Shown piece after piece: positions 1 to 5,782 of a stretch of 5,782 nt of DNA; the first letter of the stretch is position 1, and the number at the start of each line of letters is the position of its first letter. The position numbers and the translations under genes are program-made. The DNA is from Chitinophagaceae bacterium. GTDB taxonomy: Bacteria; Bacteroidota; Bacteroidia; Chitinophagales; Chitinophagaceae. The stretch lies in assembly GCA_003167015.1 (NCBI GenBank), contig PMUF01000411.1:1-5782 (forward strand), written 5' to 3'. Under the pieces are notes generated by a model that saw only the letters and a program-made list of their open reading frames with translations, ran no database searches and was not told where the DNA came from.

Positions 1-3000
1 GCAACTCGCCGAAGGACATGGAGAACCTGGTCACCCGCCCGATAGAAAAGCAGATCAAGGCCATCACTGGCGCCAAGATCAATAAATTCACCAGCACCTC
101 CCAGCAGGACTACTCCGCCATCGTCGTCGAGTTTGAGACCGATGTGTCGACAGACGTGGCGCTGCAAAAAGTCAAGGATGCTATCGACAAATCCAAGCAG
201 GACTTGCCGACAGACCTCACCCAGGAGCCAACTGCTCTCGAGGTCAGCTTCTCCGACCAGCCCATCATGTATGTCAATATCAGCGGTGACTATGACCAGC
301 AGCGCCTGAAAAAATTCGCTGACGACATGAAGGACCGCCTCGAAGACCTGCCCCAGCTTAACCGCGTCGATATCGTTGGCGCGCCTGAACGCGAATTCCA
401 GATCGACGTCGATAATTACAAGATGCGGAGCTCCAACATCACCTTCTCCGATATCGACCAGGCAGTCAAAGGTGAAAACCTCGATATCTCCGGCGGTCTG
501 CTCGACGTAGGAAATATGAAGCGCAACCTCCAGCTCAAAGGCCAGTTCCATACCGCCCAGGATATCTCCCAGATCATCGTCCGCTCTCCCGATGGCGGCC
601 GCGCTGTGTATCTAAAGGATATCGCTACCATAAAGGACACGATCAAAGACCGCGAAAGCTATGCCCGTCTCGCCGGAAAGAACGTCGTTACGCTCAATAT
701 CATCAAGCGCTCCGGCGAAAACCTCATCGAAACGTCCGACACCGTCAGGGGTGCCGTCGCAGAGATGCGGGCTAGCATGCCTAAAGACCTCAATGTGGTG
801 ATCACCGGCGACCAGAGCACGCAAACGCGCAACTCTTTCAATGACCTCGTCAACTCTATCGTCATCGGCTTCCTCCTCGTATTGGTCATCCTGATGTTCT
901 TCATGGGCGTGGTCAATGCTTTCTTCGTAGCCCTGTCCGTGCCTTTGAGCATGTTCGTTGCCTTCATGTTCTTGCCCGCGGCAGATATCGTCATCGGGCA
1001 GCATGTCACCCTGAACTTCATCGTACTGTTTGCCCTCCTGTTCGGCCTGGGGATCATCGTCGATGACGCCATCGTAGTGATCGAGAATACCCACCGCATT
1101 TTTACCCAGGGCAAAGGCAAGCTTGACGCCCCGACATCGGCTATGATGGCTGCAGGAGAGGTATTCGTTCCTGTCCTCGCAGGTACGCTGACGACACTGG
1201 CGCCCTTCTTCCCCCTGCTGTTCTGGCCGGGGATCATCGGCAAGTTCATGGTCTACCTTCCTGCGATGCTGATCTTTACCCTGGCGGCATCACTCATCGT
1301 AGCCTTCGTCATGAACCCCGTATTCGCAGTGGACTTCATGAATCATCCGGAGGATGGAACGGCTACTTCCCGCAGCGCCATTTTCAGGAAGCCCGGCCTC
1401 TGGATAGCGTTGGGCCTGGGCATCATCCTGGACCTGATGGGCTTTACTTTCCTCGGTAACCTGGTCATCCTGATGTTCATCCTGATCATCCTGAATAAAT
1501 ATATTTTCGACCCGATGATCCATGCCTTCCAGAACCGTGTCCTTCCCTGGATCATGGGTCATTATGAAAGCTTGCTCAAATGGGCGCTCCAGGGCTGGCG
1601 GCCGGTATGGTTATTGCTCAGCACCTTCGTACTTCTGATTTTTTCATTAATATTTTTTGCCGCCCGCAAGGTCGATGTTGTATTCTTCCCCAAAGGCGAC
1701 CCAAACCAAATCTATGTCTACCTCAAACTACCCGTCGGCACCAATGTCGATTACACCGATTCCATCACCCGCACCCTTGAAACCAGCGTCTATAAGGTGC
1801 TGGGAATGGGCGACGGCTCCAAATCTAACCCTGTCGTGGAGAGCGTCATCGCCAATGTCGCCGTCGGCGCCAACGATCCGACCAGCGGCGACCAGAGCAC
1901 ACATCCGGAGTTGGGCCGCATCCAGGTCAGCTTCGTAGAATTTGCCAAACGTAACGGCGTGTCCACCGCGCGATACCTCGATTCCATTCGCCATGTAATG
2001 ACAGGCATCCCCGGCGCAGAGATCACAGTCGACCAGGAGCAGAGCGGACCTCCCACAGATCCGCCTGTCAATATCGAAGTAGCCAGCGATGACTTCGACA
2101 ACCTGATCAAAACTGCCGTATCGTTGAAAAACTATCTCGACTCTATCCAGACACCGGGTGTCGAAGAGCTCAAGATGGATATCGATCTGACCAATCCCGA
2201 GATCACCCTCACCGTCGACCGCCAGCGCGCCATGACGGAGGGGATCAACTCCTCACAGATAGGTCAGGAGCTGCGTACCGCCCTCTTCGGACTGGAATCT
2301 TCCAAGATCAAGGAAGGTAAGGACGAGTACAAGATCTATATCCGCAATGTTGAATCCCAGCGCAAAAGCCTGACGGACCTGCTGAATATGAACATCACCT
2401 TCCGTGATATCGCTTCGGGCGGTGCTATCAGAAATGTTCCCATCAGCTCACTGGTACATATCGATTATACCAGCACCCTCGGCAGCGTCAAGCGTAAAAA
2501 TCAAAAACGTGTCATTACCCTCAAATCCAATGTGCTGACTACGCAGGGCTATACACCGACAGCCGTCAACCAGCAGCTGGCAAAATCCATCGCCGATTTC
2601 AGCAAAAAGTTGCCGGAAGGCGTCACCATTAAGCAGACAGGCGAGGGTGAGCAGCAGGCCGAGACAGGCCGCTTCCTCTTTGGGGCGCTGATCATAGCGC
2701 TGGTCACCATCCTGATCATCCTGGTCCTCCAGTTTGGCTCGGTCGGCAAGTCTGTGATTATCCTGAATGAGATCCTCTTCAGCGTGATTGGTGTCATCCT
2801 TGGGTTTGCCATCACCAAAATGCAGGTGTCGGTGATTATGACCGGTCTCGGCATCGTTGGTCTGGCCGGGATCGTGGTCAAGAACGGCATCCTTGTGATC
2901 GAATTCACCGATGAACTGCAGAGCCGCGGCATGAAGACCCGGGCGGCAGCGATTGAAGCTGGTAAGACGCGTATCATCCCCGTGCTGCTGACGGCCCTGG

Positions 3001-3398
3001 CTGCTATCATGGCGCTGATCCCGCTGGCAGTCGGGTTCAATATCAATTTCATCACCCTGTTCAGCGATCTGAACCCGCATATCTATTTCGGAGGTGATAA
3101 TACAGTGTTCTGGAAGCCGCTGTCCTGGACCATCATCTTCGGCCTGGCCTTCGCCTTCTTCATGACGCTGTTCATGGTACCCAGCATGTACCTGATTGCT
3201 GAGCGGCTCAGGCGGCCGATGCGCCGCCACTGGGGTGGCAAGTGGGTCTCCTTCCTCGGGATCCCGCCGTTCACCTTCCTTTTCCTGGTGCTAGTCATCA
3301 TCACGATGATCCGCCATTATTTTGAGGTGAATGCAAGAAGAAGAAGACAACTGAGCAGGAAGGGCGCCGATGAAACCTGGGTGCGGAGTTGGTTCTAA
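1..3398 (+). CDS. RND efflux transporter permease subunit (AcrB/HAE1-like), 5'-truncated by window edge
   Basis: Inner-membrane, proton-driven pump subunit of a tripartite efflux system. Known family members work with a periplasmic adaptor and an outer-membrane channel; neither gene is in this window and the substrate cannot be read. The frame is open from base 3 (NSPKDMENLVTRPIEKQ, the start of the first porter domain), so about 50-60 N-terminal residues with TM1 are missing. The ATG at 18 is internal; numbering here uses it as residue 1. Porter domains run to about residue 275, followed by TM2-TM6 (about 281-445), TM7 near 530-550, a second porter block, and TM8-TM12 (about 890-1060). Proton-relay residues are intact: the TM4 Asp pair in GIIVDDAIVVIEN (D349/D350, bases 1062-1067) and the TM10 Lys in GIVVKNGILVIEF (K955, bases 2880-2882), matching AcrB D407/D408 and K940. 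Unusual points are a hydrophobic pair between TM6 and TM7 (about 460-497) and another hydrophobic segment after TM12 (about 1077-1098). Family is very secure; substrate unknown. Confidence 0.96.
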   Translation, partial: NSPKDMENLVTRPIEKQIKAITGAKINKFTSTSQQDYSAIVVEFETDVSTDVALQKVKDAIDKSKQDLPTDLTQEPTALEVSFSDQPIMYVNISGDYDQQRLKKFADDMKDRLEDLPQLNRVDIVGAPEREFQIDVDNYKMRSSNITFSDIDQAVKGENLDISGGLLDVGNMKRNLQLKGQFHTAQDISQIIVRSPDGGRAVYLKDIATIKDTIKDRESYARLAGKNVVTLNIIKRSGENLIETSDTVRGAVAEMRASMPKDLNVVITGDQSTQTRNSFNDLVNSIVIGFLLVLVILMFFMGVVNAFFVALSVPLSMFVAFMFLPAADIVIGQHVTLNFIVLFALLFGLGIIVDDAIVVIENTHRIFTQGKGKLDAPTSAMMAAGEVFVPVLAGTLTTLAPFFPLLFWPGIIGKFMVYLPAMLIFTLAASLIVAFVMNPVFAVDFMNHPEDGTATSRSAIFRKPGLWIALGLGIILDLMGFTFLGNLVILMFILIILNKYIFDPMIHAFQNRVLPWIMGHYESLLKWALQGWRPVWLLLSTFVLLIFSLIFFAARKVDVVFFPKGDPNQIYVYLKLPVGTNVDYTDSITRTLETSVYKVLGMGDGSKSNPVVESVIANVAVGANDPTSGDQSTHPELGRIQVSFVEFAKRNGVSTARYLDSIRHVMTGIPGAEITVDQEQSGPPTDPPVNIEVASDDFDNLIKTAVSLKNYLDSIQTPGVEELKMDIDLTNPEITLTVDRQRAMTEGINSSQIGQELRTALFGLESSKIKEGKDEYKIYIRNVESQRKSLTDLLNMNITFRDIASGGAIRNVPISSLVHIDYTSTLGSVKRKNQKRVITLKSNVLTTQGYTPTAVNQQLAKSIADFSKKLPEGVTIKQTGEGEQQAETGRFLFGALIIALVTILIILVLQFGSVGKSVIILNEILFSVIGVILGFAITKMQVSVIMTGLGIVGLAGIVVKNGILVIEFTDELQSRGMKTRAAAIEAGKTRIIPVLLTALAAIMALIPLAVGFNINFITLFSDLNPHIYFGGDNTVFWKPLSWTIIFGLAFAFFMTLFMVPSMYLIAERLRRPMRRHWGGKWVSFLGIPPFTFLFLVLVIITMIRHYFEVNARRRRQLSRKGADETWVRSWF

Positions 3399-3435
3399 AC
3401 GGACGGCTTATTATCTTGATATAAAATTGTCAACC

Positions 3436-4239
3436 ATGCGCAACAACCATGAAATAGACTATAAGATCTACGGTGAAGAACTTCAGTTCGTAGAAATAGA
3501 GCTCGACCCGGGCGAAACCGTCATCGGCGAGCCGGGCGGGTTCATGATGATGGACGACGGAATCGAAATGCAAACCCTTTTCGGCGACGGCTCCGCCTCT
3601 TCCAATCAGGGTGGCCTGTTAGGCCGGCTGATGAATGCCGGTAAACGCGTGCTCGTAGGGGCGAACCTCTTCATGACCGCCTTTACCAATATGGGTAACG
3701 GCAAACGGAAGGTCAGCTTCGCCGCACCTTATACCGGCAAGATCATCCCTCTCGACCTGCAGCAATTAGGCGGCACCATCATCGCCCAGAAAGATGCCTT
3801 TCTATGCGCCGCAAAAGGAGTCAGCATCGGCATTGCATTCCAGCGGCGGCTGGGCACCGGTATCTTCGGCGGGGAAGGGTTCATCATGGAAAAACTGGAC
3901 GGGGATGGACTCGCCTTCGTACACGCCGGCGGCTATATCATCGAAAAGGAATTGCAGCCCGGCGAGATCCTCAAGGTAGATACCGGCTGCGTCGTCGCGT
4001 TCCAGCCGTCCGTAGACTTCGATATAGAATTTATCAAGGGTATCCGCAACTGGATGTTTGGCGGGGAAGGGCTCTTCTTCGCCATCATGCGCGGTCCCGG
4101 GAAGGTATGGCTGCAATCTTTGCCGATCAGCCGCCTGGCCAGCCGTATCATCCAATACAGCCCTCAGTTCGGCAGCCGCCGTGAAGAGGGCAGTATCCTC
4201 GGCGGTCTTGGCAATCTTCTCGATGGCGATGGGTTTTAG
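3436..4239 (+). CDS. AIM24 family protein (TIGR00266 type)
   Basis: A 267-residue protein of the AIM24 family (PF01987/TIGR00266). Yeast Aim24 is a mitochondrial inner-membrane protein linked to cristae-organising complexes; the role of bacterial members is not established. Family hallmarks in order: an N-terminal strand block (IDYKIYGEELQFVEIELDPG), EPGGFMMMDDGIEM, a glycine-rich LLGRLMNAGKRVLVG segment, GKIIPLDL, QKDAFLCAA, a first FGGEG (residues 144-148), FVHAGG, VDTGCVVAF, a second FGGEG (208-212) and GPGKVWLQSLP. There is no signal peptide or clear membrane helix, so a soluble or membrane-associated beta-rich protein is likely. The frame is open from an ATG at 3370, but the ATG at 3436 is preferred because the conserved fold begins there, while the 22 extra residues look unconserved and overlap the pump gene. 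No Shine-Dalgarno precedes it, as is usual in Bacteroidota. It starts 37 bp after the pump stop, so co-transcription is possible. Confidence 0.93.
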   Translation: MRNNHEIDYKIYGEELQFVEIELDPGETVIGEPGGFMMMDDGIEMQTLFGDGSASSNQGGLLGRLMNAGKRVLVGANLFMTAFTNMGNGKRKVSFAAPYTGKIIPLDLQQLGGTIIAQKDAFLCAAKGVSIGIAFQRRLGTGIFGGEGFIMEKLDGDGLAFVHAGGYIIEKELQPGEILKVDTGCVVAFQPSVDFDIEFIKGIRNWMFGGEGLFFAIMRGPGKVWLQSLPISRLASRIIQYSPQFGSRREEGSILGGLGNLLDGDGF

Positions 4240-4260
4240 CGAATAGGTAGGCTATAAATG

Positions 4261-4291
4261 AAAAAGTCCCGGCTAGCGCGGGACTTTTTTT
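4261..4291. terminator. Bidirectional intrinsic terminator between convergent genes
   Basis: Arms 4261-4271 (AAAAAGTCCCG) and 4279-4289 (CGGGACTTTTT) pair perfectly over 11 bp around a 7-base loop, 4272-4278. The GC-rich part of the stem is GTCCCG/CGGGAC. On the plus strand the hairpin runs into a T tract (4285-4291). On the minus strand the A tract at 4261-4265 gives a U tract. It lies 21 bp after the AIM24 stop and 18 bp after the minus-strand BI-1 stop, so it most likely ends both transcripts. Confidence 0.92.
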
Positions 4292-4309
4292 ATTGGCAAA
4301 GGCCGAAAA

Positions 4310-5077
4310 CTATTTATTATTCGTAAACCTGCTCAACAACCGCAGGATTTCGAGATACAACCAAACCAGCGTGACCAGCAGGCCGAAGGCGCCATACCAC
4401 TCCATGTATTTCGGCGCACCCATCTTCTCGCCTGTTTCGATCTGATCGAAATTCAGCACCAGGCTCAGGGCCGCGATAACGACCACGAAAAGGCTCACCC
4501 CAATTCCGATGATACTGTTATCACCGAATTGCATAAAGGGGATTCTGACGCCGAAGAACCCCAGCACCATATCCACCAGGTAAAAGATCATGATGCCGAA
4601 TATCGATGACGTGATAACCGCCCTGAACTTATTCGTAGCCTGGATGACCCTGAAATTGTACAGCAGGAATACCGCGAACGCCACCCCGAAGGTCAGCAAT
4701 ACAGCTTCCATGATGATATTCGGATATTTCGCCTTGAAAGAGTCATTGATGATGGCTGACAGTCCGCCTAAAAAGAAGCCCTCCAGCAGGGCATAGGCCG
4801 GTGACAGGTATTTAGCCAGTCTGGGTACGAAAATCGTGGCGAAGGCGCAGATCATCCCGCCGAATACCCCGATATAAAACAAGGTCATCATCGTGGGGAC
4901 CTTGAAGGAATAATATAATTTCCAGGTATAAGCGGCGCCGGCAAATACCAGCAACAAAAGAAAGCCAAATTTTTGCATCGTTCCCCGTACCGTCATCACC
5001 TCCGTGGTCGATTGATCCAGCGACTTGCTGAATATCTTTTCCGAAAGGGTAGGGTTACTTGAATTGAAAAGTGCCAT
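4310..5077 (-). CDS. Bax inhibitor-1/YccA family membrane protein
   Basis: A 255-residue polytopic inner-membrane protein of the BI-1 superfamily, closest in pattern to the bacterial PF12811-like subgroup. Seven hydrophobic segments are visible at about 37-54, 63-83, 92-111, 121-141, 153-175, 188-209 and 228-248, after a polar N-terminus of about 35 residues. Family signatures are the TM3 motif AYALLEGFFLG (E99), the acidic LVLNFDQIETG after TM6 (D211, E214), and EWYGAFGLLVTLVWLYLEILRLL-type TM7 (E226, E243). In characterised relatives such as BsYetJ, acidic residues in the last helices control a pH-dependent calcium leak; E. coli YccA interacts with the FtsH protease. Which of these applies here is unknown. 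The start ATG (5075-5077) gives the normal family N-terminus and has an A/T-rich leader without a Shine-Dalgarno. It is convergent with the AIM24 gene and 103 bp downstream of the RicT-like gene on the same strand, with a candidate promoter of its own. Confidence 0.95.
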   Translation of the reverse strand: MALFNSSNPTLSEKIFSKSLDQSTTEVMTVRGTMQKFGFLLLLVFAGAAYTWKLYYSFKVPTMMTLFYIGVFGGMICAFATIFVPRLAKYLSPAYALLEGFFLGGLSAIINDSFKAKYPNIIMEAVLLTFGVAFAVFLLYNFRVIQATNKFRAVITSSIFGIMIFYLVDMVLGFFGVRIPFMQFGDNSIIGIGVSLFVVVIAALSLVLNFDQIETGEKMGAPKYMEWYGAFGLLVTLVWLYLEILRLLSRFTNNK

Positions 5078-5098
5078 AGTATTAGAGTTTTAAGAGCG

Positions 5099-5130
5099 TA
5101 AAATTATGAATTGTACGAATGAATAACAAG
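5099..5130 (-). promoter_or_regulatory. Candidate Bacteroidota-type promoter (-33/-7) for the BI-1 gene
   Basis: On the minus strand, CTTG at 5130-5127 (consensus TTTG, 3 of 4) is followed after 20 bases by TAATTTTA at 5106-5099 (consensus TAnnTTTG, 5 of 6 fixed positions). The spacing suits the Bacteroidota primary sigma factor. It would start transcription roughly 90-ward of the elements, in the short A/T-rich leader before the ATG at 5077. The match is by eye in an A/T-rich stretch, so chance is a real alternative. Confidence 0.42.
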
Positions 5131-5149
5131 CCGCTGACCGCAGAGTTGA

Positions 5150-5177
5150 GTACACTGTACCGTTTTTAACAAAACGG
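5150..5177. other. Palindrome and small hairpin after the RicT-like stop codon
   Basis: Two adjoining inverted repeats sit just beyond the minus-strand stop at 5181. One is GTACA-C-TGTAC (5150-5160), a perfect 5-bp palindrome around one base. The other has arms CCGTTTT (5160-5166) and AAAACGG (5171-5177) around the loop TAAC. The hairpin could be a weak terminator or a 3'-end stabiliser for the upstream transcript, but no U tract follows it on the minus strand. The palindrome could be an operator. Neither role is demonstrated. Confidence 0.35.
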
Positions 5178-5180
5178 CTC

Positions 5181-5782
5181 TTATCTGCGCCTTCCCCGCT
5201 GCGGCGGCGGAGCACCACCCTCGGACCTGGGTGGCGTACCCGGTTTTGCCGGCGGCCCACCTGGTTTCTGCGGCGGCCCTGACGGTCTCCTTGTATCTCT
5301 GTTACCGGCGCCATTATTTCCTGTATCTCCCCGGTCGCTGTTGCCTTGTCCGCCATCCCGCCCGTGTTGGGAGCCATGCTTGTGATGACCATGCCTCTTT
5401 TTCCGGTCCGCTTTTTCCAGCGTCTTCAGGCTGATCTGGCCGACAAGATCGACAAACCCTGTTTCCGTCTCCTCTTTTGGTTTCCCGGTACTCACTTCGA
5501 CCGGCCCCAGGTCTTCGGCGATTTCGTTCTTCATATTCATCTGCCGGATCTTCCGCACCCGTTCGATAGTAAGGGGATACTGTTTGTTGCTGTCCGGCAG
5601 CACATACCACATCAGGTTTTTGAAAATATCTTTTTTGATCAGGCTTGCCGTTCCTTTGGCAACCTGTAAGGATTCCGCATTGTCGGGAAAATTCTGCAGC
5701 GCATCCAGGTAAGTGTCCAGCTCATAATTCAAACAGCACTTCAACCTGCCGCACTGGCCACTCAGTTTACTCTGATTGATCG
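5181..5782 (-). CDS. RicT/YaaT-like PSP1 domain protein, C-terminal part, cut by window edge
   Basis: The frame is open to the right edge, reading INQSKLSGQCGRLKCCLNYE at its N-terminal end in this window. This matches the PSP1 C-terminal (PF04468) signature of B. subtilis RicT (YaaT), of the form ISGxCGRLxCCLxYE. The TTG at 5744 lies inside this motif and is not the start. In B. subtilis RicT joins RicA and RicF in an iron-sulfur complex that acts with RNase Y in mRNA maturation; the cysteines seen here (CGRLKCC, bases 5734-5753) are of the kind used for cluster binding. Whether Bacteroidota members do the same is inference. Numbering the TTG codon as 1, the folded part runs to about residue 85, a charged linker to about 110, and then a 77-residue low-complexity tail: His/Lys-rich (RKKRHGHHKHGSQHG), Gly/Asn/Asp-rich, and finally Pro/Gly/Arg-rich ending in RGRRR. 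No Shine-Dalgarno or start can be judged, as the N-terminal half lies outside. Confidence 0.9.
   Translation of the reverse strand, partial: INQSKLSGQCGRLKCCLNYELDTYLDALQNFPDNAESLQVAKGTASLIKKDIFKNLMWYVLPDSNKQYPLTIERVRKIRQMNMKNEIAEDLGPVEVSTGKPKEETETGFVDLVGQISLKTLEKADRKKRHGHHKHGSQHGRDGGQGNSDRGDTGNNGAGNRDTRRPSGPPQKPGGPPAKPGTPPRSEGGAPPPQRGRRR
5214..5276 (-). repeat. Three imperfect 21-bp (7-codon) units in the RicT-like tail
   Basis: The minus strand encodes PPQKPGG, PPAKPGT and PPRSEGG in succession, with a looser fourth unit (APPPQRG) after them. The first two units are also similar in DNA: both begin CCGCCG and carry AAACC-GGGT-like cores. This suggests growth of the tail by tandem duplication followed by drift. 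The protein region is expected to be disordered. Confidence 0.6.

Noticed and set aside
18..20. ATG at 18 as the start of the pump gene
   Set aside because: The frame is open upstream (NSPKD) with family-typical sequence, and TM1 would be lost; the gene begins outside the window.
612..1249. Two overlapping minus-strand open frames (160 and 196 codons)
   Set aside because: Both are shadows of the RND TM2-TM4 region, with antisense-type composition and no family motifs.
2448..3230. 260-codon open frame on the minus strand opposite the RND pump
   Set aside because: It is rich in Asp, His and Gln, as expected from the antisense of hydrophobic Ile/Leu/Val codons, and it lies fully within a strongly conserved plus-strand gene. 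No domain is recognisable.
3802..4184. Open frames on both strands inside the AIM24 gene
   Set aside because: The plus-strand one is Arg-rich shifted-frame sequence and the minus-strand ones are antisense; the AIM24 frame carries all conserved motifs.
5160..5177. Hairpin as a strong intrinsic terminator for the RicT-like gene
   Set aside because: The 7-bp stem is A/T-rich and is followed on the minus strand by TACAGTGT, not a U tract, so it is listed only as a hairpin of uncertain role.
5090..5669. Several open frames on both strands across the RicT-like gene, including one starting at 5346 on the plus strand
   Set aside because: The PSP1 frame matches the RicT cysteine motif and continues past the edge. 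The others are low-complexity shadows of the GC-rich tail.
5742..5744. TTG at 5744 as start of the RicT-like gene
   Set aside because: It encodes the Leu of the CGRLKCC motif, and conserved codons continue to the right edge.

Overview
The window looks like chromosomal DNA from a Bacteroidota bacterium, most plausibly Chitinophagaceae-like; family rank is a guess. The reasons are the RND-pump subtype with its 'NPHIYFGGDN' segment before TM12, a PF12811-type Bax inhibitor-1 protein, a RicT-like PSP1 protein with a long low-complexity tail, starts without Shine-Dalgarno sequences, and a candidate Bacteroidota -33/-7 promoter. Base composition is moderate and even. I saw no mobile element, CRISPR array, tRNA or rRNA.

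Layout: (1) 1-3398, plus strand: the 3' ~95% of an RND (AcrB/HAE1-type) proton-driven efflux permease. Its N-terminus and TM1 lie left of the window. (2) 3436-4239, plus strand, 37 bp downstream: an AIM24/TIGR00266 family protein, possibly co-transcribed with the pump. (3) 4261-4291: a strong, nearly symmetric hairpin with A and T tracts, serving as a shared bidirectional terminator for convergent genes. (4) 4310-5077, minus strand: a Bax inhibitor-1/YccA-type seven-helix membrane protein. (5) 5078-5180: a 103-bp gap with a candidate promoter, a short palindrome and a small hairpin. (6) 5181-5782, minus strand: the C-terminal part of a RicT/YaaT-like PSP1 protein that continues past the right edge.

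These are mostly conserved housekeeping or membrane genes, and I see no clear evidence of a new multi-gene system. The points worth a second look are extra membrane segments in the RND pump, an ambiguous reading frame at the pump's C-terminus that bears on the pump/AIM24 junction, the Gly/Pro/Arg/His-rich tail of the RicT-like protein with a 7-residue repeat, and the convergent pairing of two bacterial relatives of mitochondrial inner-membrane proteins.
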